DNA of 64,000 nucleotides from Formicarius rufipectus (GCA_013399695.1 VXAU01004002.1:183909-247908), one strand, 5' to 3'; counted from the stretch's first letter, positions 12,901 to 26,407 are shown. Notes: generated by a model from the sequence alone, not told the origin. Numbers and translations: made by a program.

Positions 12901-13914
12901 TAGTGTGCCTCATGCCTCTCCTGCCCATTTCCCCCTGTTTTTTCTCTCCAAGTTGGCACTGCCTTCTTGCTACCTGGATATTCACGCACAAGGGCTGCAT
13001 GGTCCAAGTCAGCATCTTACAGCCATTCTTAACCTTTGCTGCATAAAAAGTATGGGCCATTCATGCGCTGGACTCAAAGATCCATGTGGGTTCCTTCCAG
13101 TTCAGAATATTATGTGAAATAACTGTGAAAAAGTAAACCAAGGCGAGTTATCCCATGGCTTATAACTGTGGTATAGAAATACATTCAAATGAAAGCCCAG
13201 GCATGGAATTTATGCATTTGGTACCCTGCCACTCAAAGTAAAACACAGCCACTAGCTCTTCAGTGTGATGTGCCAGTTATTTCACAGGTTATTTGTTTAA
13301 ACTGAAGATCCCACCACTGCTTAACTATGAAACTCCAAATCTGCTACAGTTCCAGATTTGTAAAACTGCATTCTAGAGAATGTAGGCCTATTCATTCTAC
13401 AGTCTAATTTCTGATTAGATTTTACAGCACCTCTGATGCTGTAGCATAGATATGAACCATTAAAAATGATGACAATTCAGTTCTGTCATTTTAAGTAGAA
13501 TTAAAGCCAGTATTGCCAAGTATGATAATATCTTATTAAAAAAAGAACCAACATTTACTTAGATATATAAATATATAAAGATCTCTCTATAAAAATATAC
13601 ATAATTAAAATAACCCCAGCACCATGTTATTTCTCTATAGCAAAATTACACTTGCCAAGACAGTGGGACTGTTACCTGTTAGTGCAGTCAAGAGCCCATG
13701 GGTCTGACAGCTGACATCAAAAGAAATTCTCCATTCAGGCTGAGCAGGTTAAGTAATGTTTCCTAGCACAGCCCTGTGATGTGTCTGTCGGCAATTAAAA
13801 GAGCCTGCTAGAGCTGAATAAGTGTGAAGTAAACGGTTTTCTATCTGAAAATACTTTTGTTAAAAATTAAAATCTCTATAATGTCTATGCCTTTTCTAGA
13901 GGAAACTAAAAGAA
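12901..13914. other. Intergenic DNA
   Basis: No gene recognised. It is AT-rich, with an A/T-only-like patch around 13558-13610 (ATATATAAATATATAAAG texture). Confidence 0.55.
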
Positions 13915-14086
13915 GGGTTGGGTGTGGTTTTTGGTGTGGGGTTTTGTTTTTGTTTTTTTTTTTTGAAGAGGGCATTTGTGGTTTTTTTGCCTTTTTTTTT
14001 TTTTTTTTTGTTGGTTGGTTGGTTGGTTTTGGTTTGGGTTTTTTGTTTTGGTTTTGGGTTGGGTTGGGTTGGGTTGGGTTTTTTTA
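13915..14086 (+). repeat. T/G-rich tract ending in a (GGGTT)n G-quadruplex motif
   Basis: About 170 bases of almost pure T and G on the plus strand, with long T runs, a GGTT tandem (near 14009-14028) and a closing array with five GGG runs separated by TT at 14056-14078. Four or more GGG runs with 2-base loops meet the usual rule for an intramolecular G-quadruplex. The unit differs from the vertebrate telomere repeat TTAGGG by lacking the A. Confidence 0.85.
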
Positions 14087-16949
14087 AGATGAAAAAGAAA
14101 TCCAACACTGAAACAGTCTGCTCTGGACTCTTTAGGTGCAAACTTAAATAAACACCCCCAAAACAGAAAATGAAAATGTTATAATATGAAAATAAAATTT
14201 TCTTTACTGTCAATTTTAATTTTGGGGAAGGGGCTTATTCTGACTTGAAACAAAGCCAGATGCTGACCCCAGACACCAAATGACATTCACACTTGTAAGA
14301 TGACTTTCCATTTGCATTTGTAGATGCAAGGTATGTTTTTTTTTAGCTCTGATTTGCTACACTAATCCTGTTGACTTCGCTTGAAAAGAATGGCATGTTT
14401 CCCACTAACTTTATTAGTGGCAGGATTGGGCCTTGATGCAATACCTCATGTCACAGCAGCAAAACTTGTTGCCAATAGTCTGTCTCAAGGGAGGAGATTT
14501 CCAGTAACTGCTCCCTGAGAACTATTCTAAAATTGCAGCTTTTTTCTGTCCAGCCATTGGGATAATGATATATACCATCCCTGAAGAGAGGGGCATTGAC
14601 TGAGCTGCATTGATGGCACCAGAGGTCCCTGCTGGCTTGTTCACTAAACAGAACTGGCAACTGACTCTGAAGATAAAAGTTCTTGACGTTTTTCCAAGCT
14701 GGTGGAATGGAGCTGAGTGACACTTAGAAATAAATAGAGGAGGGAATAGTATGATCTTGAATGACAGAGGAGCTTTCATGAAATACTTTCATGGGGGAGA
14801 TGTGGCATGTACTGTTCCAGGCTTGAGTCTCGGGGATTTGTTGACAGTTGGATAATGTGCGTGTTTGCTACCAGTAGTTTGAAGTGTAGAGGAAAACAGA
14901 GGGAAAAGTTTCAAATTCATCCATTATTCCCACTTAAATGGTTAAAACCAAAATACAATGATATGTCTTTTGCCTCCAAAAAATTGACTCTAGAAATTGT
15001 CAATCTCTTTGGAAATCTTTTAGAAGAACATTCTCTCTCCCGACAAGGAAATGTACTTCATGAAAACATTTTTCATTTGTCTGTTATCATAATTCATGAT
15101 CTTATCCTTCATTCTCCTCCTTGTTTAAGAAAACAGAAATAGTACTTTTAACCTGACACTTCAAAGGTAAAAATATCGTGAAGAGGTCCCCATTCTTTTT
15201 CTTCTCATCTCTGATCTCAGCCAAAGCCTTTGAACATCAAAGTGGCTCAAAGTTTGGGGCAAGTTCTTAAGGATCGGGTTGCAAGAAAGAAATCAATTGA
15301 ATTTCCAAGTTCATATTCAACACGGATCAGAAAAATATTAATATTCAAGAATAGTTTAATTTAATCACAACAAATAAAACAAATTGCTGCTCAATCTTTT
15401 GCTCAGTACAATGAAGCTCACTCATCCCATTGTATTGCTGTGAAAAATCCTTGACTTCTGTCAGTCAGAAATTGCAGAAGAAAATTCCTAACCTAGGAAT
15501 TACAAAACAATTAGAAATAAAAAATAAAATTCCCCAAACAAAGTATGCTGTCATTTTAATTACAATATCACACTGCCATGTAAAAGGTTAACACTTTTAA
15601 AATTAATCTTGTACCCTCCATCTATTACCTCTAAGTAAGTCTCATTTTCACATTAATTTTTGTAGGGTGCCATCTAAGTTACATACTTTTCAGCTCTCTG
15701 TTTATCTCTAGATGTATTCTCATTACAGCAGTCACTACAGACAAAATATTTTAATCTTCAGTATAATTCCTCTAGGCTCATATTCTTAGCTACAACTTTA
15801 GGAGTTCTACAACTGCTCTTTTCCTTTTAAACAGTGGCACTCCTTTGTGCAGCAACTCTTGCTCTTGTAAGGATTTTTTATAAATAAGCAACTTCTGCAG
15901 TCTGTTGTGAAATTACCTTTGTTGTCAGTGTTGGAGAGTCATAAATCCTCCCTCTCCCCACTACTCACCTTTAAAGTTCTGCGTTCCTGGGAAAGGTTCT
16001 AATAGTACTGTTCTGGTAGGTTTAATTCCTGGTCATCTAAAAGCCAAGTCCTGAGGACAAAACTCTTAACTATTTCTTTTTCTTTCTATTGCTGATAAGT
16101 ACACATCTGACAAATAATAAAACACAGTCCTAAAATTAGATTCCTCCTCAGATCTGTGTGACTACATGTGGATATGCAAAGCTGAGGGACCACAAGAATC
16201 AGTGATCAACTCTCCTGTGGAAATGGATGCCTTCAGGAAAGCCACTAAGGTAGGCCAGTGACTCTGTAAATGACTATGGTTTAGGCTGTAGTATGTTTTG
16301 TTATGGAGAATTTTCACTGATTTCAGTAGCACCACCCAAGAAGGTTCTTGTCTAAATGAGGTTGCCTGAAAAAATAGGTCGTTCTCTTGTTTGCCAGGGC
16401 AGGCTTGTAGGTTATTTCTTTATTTATTAGTTAATAGTGAAGAGTGCTTATTTGAAATTCTTATAAATGATGACAAGGACCAAAGTAAAGTTAAACAGCT
16501 CTATATTCCATGGCAACTGATGAATGTAGCACCTTCATAAGCCAGAACCCCTCAGAAAACAACACAAATCTTGTGCAACTTGTGGCATACTCAGACCATC
16601 GCCAGGCACAGCAGCCCAGACTGCCTCGCTCAGCCCTAATCCAATCTGACAGAAAGGCAGTGGCATGTCAGTGCTTCCTCCAGAAGAAAATCAGAGTTTG
16701 CAAAGAAATAGTTTTGTTTCAATATACAGGATATAGCCATAGTGCACAAACATTGGGATTCAGGAGCTGAAAAGTGCTTCTGAATCTGCCAGTTGGGATA
16801 CATGACCTATTTCTGAAATAGATACAGGACACAAGGAGAAAGCTATCACCCAGTGCCCATGCAAGAGCTTTAAGGACTTCAGTAGAGAATATATGGTTTT
16901 ACGTCCTACTTCTTTTTTTTTTTCTGAACTCAGTGATAAAGCTTCCATT
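14087..16949. other. Intergenic DNA
   Basis: AT-rich sequence without recognised genes or repeats. A reverse-strand donor-like GGTGAGTAG occurs near 15962-15970, but I found no matching acceptor or open exon. The right end could hold the worn 3' tail of the L2-like element that begins at 16950. Confidence 0.5.
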
Positions 16950-17905
16950 ACCTTAACTTGGTAGAATCAGCCCCCTGACAAATGTATCTTAGTAGTAAGT
17001 CAAAGTTCATGAAAAACTTGGTAATGCAAGAGCAGTAACAGCTTAAATAGATTTTATGGTGTATTAGTAGCCACTGGGAGAGAACAGCAGGTATGAAACA
17101 GGCATTAATCTGTACAATACTTGCTCTGGAAACAGAACTTGCTACAAGATGAAATTTGATAATCGGCCTCATCGGCGGATCAACAAGCTGGGCATTAAAA
17201 TAATCTAGCCTAGGGAACATAAAAGCATGAGTGAGCAATAAGCAATGCACATTTAGTTCAACTAATAATAGGAAGCCCTAATCTTTTGACTGCAACACTG
17301 AAAGAAGAGCTTGCAATCAAAATAGGGTTTTTAACCAATGAACCTGGATTGAATTTTAAAGATGGGTTAGAAGTTCAAGTGGGCTTGGGTGGATGGCAAG
17401 AGCCGGCCATGAACAGCTCGGGGTTTGTTTTTTTCTAGTTTTAACTGAAGAAAATTGATGCTTGTAGAAGCTTTTATGCTTACCAGCTTGTCAATATGGT
17501 AATAGCATAGTCTGAAATTGCTGGTTTGGTTGACGAGATCTGCGTCTTGTCGGTAGAGAAATGAAATCCAGCATCATGCCAGGGAACAACCCTGCACACA
17601 GGCAGCTTTGGATTGCTGAGTAAGAACAGGGCCAGAATGGAACCCTACAGAGAAATAAATGCTCTAGGAGAAGGACACAAATTACCCTTGAAAACATAAT
17701 GCAGGTAACTGTTGGATAAATATGATTTAAGCCAATTTAAAACTGTGCCAAACAGGAAGATAAAGTTCCTCAGGCATTCAAGAAGAACATTAAGATCCAG
17801 CAAAATGAAAGTAGCTGGAGAATGAGAGCCTGTCTTTAGAAGAAGGTTACATCTCATTGCTGTCTTGCTGAAAATTTTAAAGAGTAAAAATCTCACCCAA
17901 AACAT
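16950..17905 (-). mobile_element. Ancient L2-like LINE, decayed reverse transcriptase
   Basis: Read on the minus strand, this stretch gives successive pieces of an L2-clade reverse transcriptase in the right order. ILLDL (about 17784-17806) is followed by GTVLNWLKSYLSN (about 17711-17749). An in-frame stop at 17645-17647 is followed at once by GSILALFLL, matching the family's QGSILGPLLF. Next comes TDKTQIS, where a YADDTQ-type catalytic loop belongs (about 17534-17557). Then come HAFMFPRLDYFNAQL (about 17185-17229), matching the family's HAFISSRLDYCNALL, and VLSQWLLIHHKIY, matching LHWLPIHHRI. The catalytic segment after ILLDL (AAFDTVDH in relatives) is missing, and frameshifts and stops are frequent, so it cannot be active. 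L2 and CR1 belong to the same LINE superfamily, but these motifs fit L2 better than CR1. The ends are approximate. Confidence 0.72.
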
Positions 17906-20900
17906 AGTGTCTTATCCATATATCGTATCTTATCCATACTCATTGAAGCCAAGAGCAAATCCTTTATGTATTTTGGTGATGTTGGTTTCTGGGGATGTAA
18001 AATAGCAGAAATTCAGGGAGGGATTTTATGCTTTGTGCTGTGTATCAACTTAAACAGAATTTGTGCATGCTGTTGCACCTCTTGCATTCTGAATTCCAGC
18101 AACTAAATAAGGGTTATTGCTACTATTTTTCATTTACCTCAGAAGAGACAATAAAAAGACAATTAATACTAACAAATGGGTGAAACATTCTGCAAATAAT
18201 AATTTTATCAATTTTCAAGAATTCGAGAAAAATTCAACAGATTTATTTTTATCTTGTGGTTTATAGATCATCTTTCTACCAGGAGCATTCTAGCAGGATC
18301 AGAAAATGTTGATGAAAATGTTCACTAATATTTCAACTCTCAGAGAAAAGATAGGAGAAAGAAAGAATGAATACTTGCAAGAGAACAGCTGTGCAGTAGG
18401 AGGAAAAGTTGAGCATTCTCCTCTTTTACAGTGTCTGGGCCATGCAATTTATCCCACAAATTAAAAATAAAAATAATTTCTTTTGGATGTGAAGGTGGGA
18501 ACTGGAAAAAAGACGATGAGTCATAGAAAACAGAATTACATGTCTTCATGTTATGATTTACAATGTGTTTTACTCATAAATCCAAGTACAGCTTATTACT
18601 GTAATCGCAGTACATCTCTGATACTGGGAAAGAGAATTTCAGTAGAGAATAGTGAGAGTCATAACACAGTAAACTGTTTATGCCTTTTCTTTTTATTTTT
18701 TATCTGAAAATAAATTGAAAAGATCTGTTTACATTTAAAGGAATAACTCTGGGAAACACATTAAACTATTTGTTCAAAGAAATCCAAGAATTTTTCGGAT
18801 TTGTTGTGTCACTTATTAGCTTTCTTTAAGCATCCATATGAGTGGCATGACAGACATGAGACAGGTATGAGACAGCATGAATAGAAATTTACAAATAACT
18901 ACTGCATAAAGGGGCTTGGGAGAGGCGAAAAAATGTTTATGGATTTAATTAATTTTTGTTGTCTTGACCGAGCCAATTTAACTGCTTATTAATTATTTGG
19001 TAACTAATTGTGAATAGTGATCACCTTTTCAAGAGTTTAATCTGCTCTAGGCAAACCACACAGACACTTCTTCTTTCCAAACGCATTTTTTCAAGAAACT
19101 GTTTTTGTACATTTCTGTTGGTAGACAATGGGCCCACCCAGTAAAATACTTAACAGTTATTAGGGATGTGGAATATAACATATTTTAGAAGATGCTTGGA
19201 AAAAGTTGTGTGAGTCCTTACCCTTATATTAAGAAAGTTAGCAATAGTATTGTAGAACTGATATATCAAGAGTTTCCATATCATTTACATTAAAGAAGGG
19301 ATTTTAGGGGATGGTACAACTGTAAATAGAGTTTCTCAGAAAAACATGGATTTTGTATGTGATGACAGTATTCTTCTTAAACAAAATAACAAAACAAAGT
19401 AAAAAGTAGGCACAGCAGGTTAGACAAAATTCAACATGAAAACATTTGAAATATTTCCTTTTCCTGCTGCTTGATTATGTCATTCATCAGATGTGAAAAG
19501 AAGTGAGAAGCAGGAATCCCTGGGAGTATAAACGCCTCCCTCTGTAAGAGGAGCTTCCAAGTTCAGGCTTCTTGGAGTATTTTATCATGGTGACAACATT
19601 AAGGTTCCAGCTTCCCAAATAATTTGTATGGTGGGCAATAATAATACTGGAGGACTTAAAAGGTTGTTTCCAATCCAAATAAACATGAAACTAAACTTTC
19701 AAATTATTAACAAAATGTAATTATTTTCTCCACTTTAAAATAGTTGTTTCAGCCATTGTAATGCAGCAAAATTGATGTTGTTCAAATGAAGAATGTAACC
19801 CAGATATTCTCTGTGCTAAGTCATCAAAACTCAGAACAAATTTTCTTTTCCACAGAAAATACTTTCACCTCTTTTTTTAACCATATATCAGACAAGAAAA
19901 AAAAAGAGATGCAATTACTTCAAAGTTAGAATTACATATATAGAAACAGAGTATAGTATCTGCTGTTTATAAATAGAAATATTCTCACGCTCTTACTCCT
20001 TTCAAAGCAAGAGTAATCTTGGCTAGGCAGTTCTCTAAAATATATGCAAAAAGTGGCAAGGGAAATTTGCCGGCTCCAAGAGGGGATGTAACTTACGTGA
20101 ACATAACTGTTGCTTTCTGGTTTATGGTGAGTTGAGTCACTCCTATGCCTTGACAGTTTTATGTCAAATGTAAACTACTGGATTTGTTATATATCTAATA
20201 TTTAGTGAGGCTAATGCCTCCTAATAAAACCTAGATATTTGTGTGCTAATAAAAATATGCAAAGATATATAGTTGGATCAGTTATAAAAGCACAGCTAAT
20301 ATGATTCTGATAAGCTCATCATATAAAATACAATCAAGGAGAAAGTTATCTAAGATTACATGGCCCAGTGATTTCAGTTGCTTAAGTTTTTTGATAAACA
20401 ATTTAAATGGATTTTTTCCATAGGCATCTGTAGGTAAACAGAAACACTAATCACTTGAAACTAAATCTGTGGTGCTAGGTAGGTAAAGCACCAATTTTTT
20501 GAGAATATTAGTAATCAGAACTGAGACCAAGTGTTCAAAAAGCCCCCTTTTGGGTAACTAGAAAAAGAAGCCAGGTTTTCTTCAGAATTTCATAGTTGTA
20601 CATAAGCTAATATGTGGGGAGGGAAATAATATTTAATAAAAATACATGAGATGGAGAGTTTAGCTTAACACAGCAGTTTCATGTACTTGAGTCAGAGCTC
20701 TTAGTATCGGTTGTACTAAAGAATATTATTGCAATTTTAATATCTAATTAAAGTGTTCATATATTTAAAAACATTTGTCTACTACCTGTATTCTTTTGAA
20801 GGGCAAACACAGGACACTTTAGCTTCAGGTTTTTTAGGTGCTTCCTAATGGTGCTTTACAGAACTTTATTCATTTGCAATGTGGTACTGGCTGCCAGATT

Positions 20901-21898
20901 GCGTATGTATAATTTGTACGTACTGTTCACTTTATTTTAGAACATCCTGTTTCAACAACATGGCTTGTGTCATCATGAGAACCATGACAAAGGGTTACCC
21001 CAATCCCATGTTAGCCAGGCAGAAAAGTGGGGCTGTGAAACAAAATTGTTACTTAGAGTAACTTCTCAGTGTGAATGTGAGAGAGGGCAGGATTCTTCAG
21101 TCCTCATTCAATCTGTTACTGCTGACGTAGGGAACATCTTTGTCAAAGAAAAAAGGGAAACACGAATTATGAACAGAAAATGAATGTTCTGAGCAGTTTC
21201 AGCTACGTGCATATAACCTCTAATGTTACCTTTGCATTGCCATCGACCCACAGGAGTAACAGTGTTTGTGTAGTGTAATACATGCACCACAGGTACTTTC
21301 TCGTGCCAGTTTATAAGTGGTGACTCCAGTGTGGTTATTTTCTGGACAGGGTTTCACACCAGGAATGTGACTCATCAGAGCAACGTTCTCAGAAATTTAC
21401 TTGGAGTGTTTGTTTGTCTAAGTGGGATGAAATTGCAAAAAATTCAAAAGTATGGGGTGTGTTCTGAATAAAAACACAAGTATTTTATTCTGGTAAAATA
21501 ATTAACATGAAGTAGTGATATCAGCTTAGCATACACCCCTTTGACTCTTCCATGAAAGATGTCACAGGGGCTGAGAGTAACGTTTATTTCCTGCCACCAA
21601 ATATAAGACCTGAAGTGTTAGCTCCTGTCTGTGTCCAAAACCAGCACACCCCTACCCCAAAAACACATGTGGCCAAATAAGCCTCACACCTCTCATGCCT
21701 CAGAACAGATATGGAATACTAGAAGCATGGCCAAAACTCACCAGATGCTGCAAGCATATGATTCCTCCATGAGAGTTTATATGGTACAGCTGTCTTTAAA
21801 TGTTTTTGTAATTTAAAAGACTCCAGCATCTGGTCCTTAGCTTATTACTCTTAGAACAAATAGCCACGATCTGAAGTCTACTTTTAAATAATGCAGGG
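17906..21898. other. AT-rich intergenic DNA
   Basis: No gene or mobile element recognised. Open frames are short and without family features. A small direct repeat of ATGAGACAG lies near 18855-18875. Confidence 0.55.
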
Positions 21899-21921
21899 AA
21901 AAAAAAAAAAAAAAACAACAA
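21899..21921 (+). repeat. Poly-A run
   Basis: A run of A followed by CAACAAAAAAC. This is the only clearly A/C-type tract near the T/G-type tracts, and it is short. Confidence 0.8.
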
Positions 21922-22438
21922 AAAACTTGAGCCGCTAAGGGTACATTTCTCTCAGAAGATCTGCTTCGAAGTACTTGTAGAAATGTAAGTAAAATTTGTA
22001 ATTAAAAAAAGAAAAAGGAAGTGGAAAACAGTTCTAGTGGGGAATTATGTATGTATGCATACAAATTCCTTTATCATTTTAAATGTAGGTAGATAAGTAA
22101 CAAGCAGTGTGTACTCTTGATACCTCTTAGCTACATAAAGAGCATATTACTCTTCCCTTTACATGTTATTGTGTAATTCAGCTCCCCAACCAACAGTTGC
22201 AAACTTGCTGCTGTCATGAACAAAACAAGGGATGCCCTACAGTAAACCCTTCCCTGGACCAGTTCTTCCTCTGATGACACCTGTAGGGTTCCCACTGATT
22301 TCAGCTAGTCCTAGATGGTACTACTGCAGATTTATGGATGAGCACGTCACGTCACTATCATTTACTTAGGCAAATCTCTGTAGAAGTCATGTATTGAATA
22401 AATAGGAATCATAATGGTTCCTTTTTTTCCTTTTCTGA
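21922..22438. other. Intergenic DNA
   Basis: No gene or repeat recognised in this half kilobase. Confidence 0.55.
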
Positions 22439-22472
22439 TGTGGGGTGTTTTGCTTTTTTTTTTTTTGGTTGG

Positions 22473-22505
<33 letters not shown>

Positions 22506-22587
22506 GTTAGTTGGTTGGATGGTTGTGGGGTTTTTTTTCTGTTTGGTTTTTGGTTGGTTAATTTGTTTGTTTGTTGTGGGGTTCTTT
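22439..22587 (+). repeat. T/G-rich tract with a 30-base poly-T run
   Basis: About 150 bases of T and G on the plus strand, including thirty consecutive T at 22475-22504 flanked by TTGG and TTTG units (GGTTAGTTGGTTGG, then GTTTGTTTGTTG). Open frames on either strand here are low-complexity artefacts. Confidence 0.88.
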
Positions 22588-25163
22588 TTAGTGCATGAGT
22601 GTCTATTAAGAATACTCGGTGATTTAATCCTCTGTGAAGGCACCTTCGAAAGAGTGGGTAATCTGACATTTTACATGAATTGAACCAGGCTGAGTCAAGG
22701 ATGGAATTTCATTATTTGTCTATGTAAGGTTGACAAACTATTTTAGAGGAATAGTTTGGAAATGCATTTCTGTAAAACTAGCCAGGTTCTCAACCACATC
22801 CTAAGTCTTTCATATCATGATTGGATGCATAAAGCAAGGCCGTAATTATTTTGATTGAAAAAAGGTAGTTTCAGAGTGGTTAGTTTTTTGAGAGGCTGAG
22901 ATAACCATAAAGAAAAATCAAAATAAGAGCAACTGTAATTCTCCCAAGCTCTTCAAAGCACTTTATGTAATTTAAAAATAGGCTAGCATTAGCTTAAGGA
23001 TGTTTGGGAACAATATAATAGCATTTTCCTTTTTCAGAATACTACTTGTTTTTTTGCTGTATGGCACAGACTGATGTGTTCTACTTCTGCAATTTAAAGA
23101 CAAAGTTTGTTACTGAAACTGTAGCTTTGTTCATAATTTTTAAATGCATTATTGTAATCATCAAAATGATCAAAGGAAAGTTCTGGGTACATCCACTATT
23201 TATTTGACCATTTTTTAAGCGGTCACACCAATTAATTTTGTCTTTCAAGAATGTCAGAATCACACGTACATTCTGATTTTGATAGAATTCCTACCAGGTC
23301 AAAAACATACCTTTCTGTCTGGAGATGTTCTTTTAACAAATGTAAAGTAGGAGGTCTATTATTATATATTTTTATAAACATAAAAAGAAGTGATTTGCTG
23401 ATATACTGACATACAACACCAATGGCTCTTCACTTAAGTGCTTGCAATTCTGGGAGAAAGTTCTAATGTAAACTCTATTAAACCTGATTTTCTCATCCAA
23501 GAGCAATCCAAAGGTAGTTTTTGCTTTCCTCTCATAATTGCCCTTCCACTTAAAGGTGTTTTATGGTGATGAGTTCCCCCTGAAGAAAAAAATTGAAAAA
23601 AAGTCTGATTTCATACAGTCTGTAACAAAGTGAAGGTGTAGACAACAGCCACTGATGGTAGATAGGTATATCCATAGATGCTTATTTTTTTGTCCTCGGG
23701 AGTGAGCATGTGTTTCATTTTGCTTGAAGAATGCACAGGTAGGACCAACAAATATAGAACAGTACTCTTGTACTTCTTAAGAGGTGGATTTCACTGTGTG
23801 CTGGAATTTTTCCTTTACTTCTATGGAGAGTTTATTTTGTATATTGTTTGAATTCTCATAGTTATGTAAATATGGACAAGTGGCACAACTCAATGTGATA
23901 CAAATATTAAATGTTGGAAATAACTTACTAATTTTATACATTGCACTACTTAACACAGTCTCACTTCATTGTACCTTACTGAAATGTGCATCCTTAGGCA
24001 ACTATGAGTTATCTAACAACAATGATTTTAACAAATACTCTACATGCCTGTTTTATTCTGTTGCTTGTCCAAGATCCCTGATTTTTTAGGTCTCTCATCT
24101 ACGTAACATGTTCCCTAAGGTTAAGAATGAAAGAGGTCTCTACTACTGACACTCTTGATTGCAATAGCAGATAAATTGCTGCTGTAATGAGAAAATTTCT
24201 TTTTCCCTAGATAATTCAGCTGCTTAGCATTGAAAAAAATTTGAGATGAAGATTCTTTGTGAAATAGAAAAATTAAAGATAATTTCTTTATGTTCAGAAT
24301 TTGCTAATGAACCTACTATGGAAACGAAGAACAAAACATATTGTTTTAATGGAAGTATGGTCAGGTTATGTTCTGAGACTTATGCTGTCATAAAAAGAGA
24401 CTGTTGTATAAACACTGTGACATGCACTGGCTTTGTAAAATGCTGCTGCATGTCTGGAAGAAAGTGGTTAAAAACACATGATGATGAAGTTAACCTAAAT
24501 CTTTCATTGGCTTAAAAAAATAGGTCAAGTAATACATTACTAGTTCCACTCTAAGCCTGTACACAATCCGTACATTCCAAAGTGAAAGAGGTTTTGCTTA
24601 ACATTCCTACAACTACTTTCATTCATGGTATCTCCACGTTAATATATTTAGCTTTTCAGAAATGTGACTCCCTTTTGCTTCCTTTAAAGTGGAAATTCCT
24701 CTGCTCTTCAGTGATACTAGTCTCTCACTGCAAAGATGCTTGAATAGATCATTTATTTTACCTGAGTTTTAAAACTAAAACGTTGGCATGTGTTAATGCA
24801 GAGATTATCACGCAGTTTAGATGTGACTTGCAAACAGATTTGTTTCTCTTTTCTCAGTCTTTGACTTCCAGAAGTAAAGTATCGTGAAGTGTTCTGTGTA
24901 CAGCCTTTGGCAGACAGCAAGCGACGCGTCGAGACGTTTGTTAAACACAGGCACACAGGAGGTGCGATGAAGGTCGCATGCACTTTGTAGCTTCGCTTAC
25001 ACAGCCAAGTTCAGCCTGAGTAACCTCTGGGTATTCCTTCTTTGGTGGGAGCAAAGTCTAAAGAACAACTTGACATTTTGTGCAGTTTCTGACAGAAAGA
25101 GATTTTGGGGATGCCACCTACCAAAATGGAGGGCTGACTCTTCTTGGAAGCTCTGCCCAGCTC
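22588..25163. other. AT-rich DNA upstream of the CpG island
   Basis: No gene recognised. The plus strand has an 89-codon open frame at 24246-24515 with several cysteines, but it lacks splice signals and family resemblance. A CpG-containing patch (GCGACGCGTCGAGACG, about 24920-24935) is a first sign of the GC-rich zone to the right. Confidence 0.5.
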
Positions 25164-25223
25164 TGGTTTGTTTGTTTGTGGGGTTTTTTGTTTGTTTGTG
25201 GTTTTTTGGTTGGTTGGTTGGTT
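25164..25223 (+). repeat. T/G-rich tract ending in (GGTT)n
   Basis: Sixty bases built of TTTG units and a closing GGTTGGTTGGTTGGTT array. It lies just upstream of the CpG island. Confidence 0.85.
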
Positions 25224-25600
25224 CCCTCCCCCAAATTGTATTTATTTGCCACATGGGCAGACAGCATGGCTTGGATGGTGTTGCCCTGTCCTGGAACTGC
25301 TCCCGCGGGGTGCCGGGGGTCTCCCCCCGCTCCCCGCTGTCCTCTCTCCAGCCGGGAGCGATGCTCTCCGCTCCCGGGCAGCCGAAAGGAGCCATGCCGG
25401 GAGCAGGCAGGGCCGGGGCAGAGCGCAGGTGCCACTGCCGGCAGCATCCAGGCTTTCCCTTCATAATAACGCTGCTAACAATAATGCTGAAAAGTTTCTA
25501 GCGCGTGTTTTTCAGAGGAAAGGCTGAAAGCATAAGCTGGAAAGCGACCAGATTTGGTAACGTTGGGAACTCCCCCACTCTCCTCCAGGGAAGCCGAAGG

Positions 25601-25623
25601 AAAAAAAAAAAAAAAAAAAAAAA
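25601..25623 (+). repeat. Poly-A run inside the promoter zone
   Basis: Twenty-three consecutive A lie between the first and second GC-rich blocks. Long A runs at promoters can exclude nucleosomes; here only the run itself is seen. Confidence 0.9.
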
Positions 25624-26407
25624 GTGTTATTTTTAAACCACCGCTTTTTTTCACTAAATACGGGTCCTCCAGTCCCGTCGCTCGTAAGTTTGTTTCCAGG
25701 GGGCTTTGCGCCTTCAGTCGGATTAATTATCGAGGGCAGGAGGGGATGCGATTCGCGTACGTGCGGGGCGGCCGCCCTGCCCTGCCCTGCCCTGCCCTCC
25801 GCGGGCGGGGCGGGGGACGCATCCCCGCATCCCTCCCTGCCTGCATGCCTGCTTCCCTCCCTGCCTCCTCCCCTCCAGCGCCGGGGGTTAGAAAAGGGTT
25901 AAGAAACTTGGCTGGAGAGATGAATGGCGCGGCGCGGGGAGGGGCCGGGCTGCGCCGCGGCGGGCGAGGTGGAAGGCGGAGAGGGAGGATCGCGGCTGCG
26001 GGTTAGGCTTTGAAAGTCAGCCTCGCAGGCATTGCAGCAGAGCCCCGAGCCGCGGGGAGCAGCGCAGCGCAGCTCGGCTCGCCCTGTATGTGCGCGGGGA
26101 TGCGCGGGGGAAGGGAGGGAAGGGAANGGGGGGTTCGAGGCGAGCCGCGGGCAGCGAAAAGTTACTAGTCGGGACCCGCGAGTGTTTCCCCCGAGCGCCC
26201 GGGTCCGTCGCCTCCCCGCTCGCAAGGGCGCCCTCCCGGCGTGGGCNCAACCTGTTATTTAGCCAGTTTCAGGCAAACATTTAAAACCTACTATTTTTCT
26301 ATTTATTTCTATTTTTCTTCCAAATAATACAGTTTGTTCCAGACTTACAGATCTTAAGTTTAAAAGGTTCCCTATCGAAGACCTTCACCTGTACTGGAAA
26401 GTCACCA

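Noticed and set aside
22362..22683. Lysine/proline-rich and phenylalanine-rich frames on opposite strands
   Set aside because: Translation of a T/G simple repeat.
24246..24515. Cysteine-containing 89-codon frame resembling a secreted Cys-rich domain
   Set aside because: The cysteine spacing matches no family I know, there is no signal peptide and there are no splice sites; best explained as chance.
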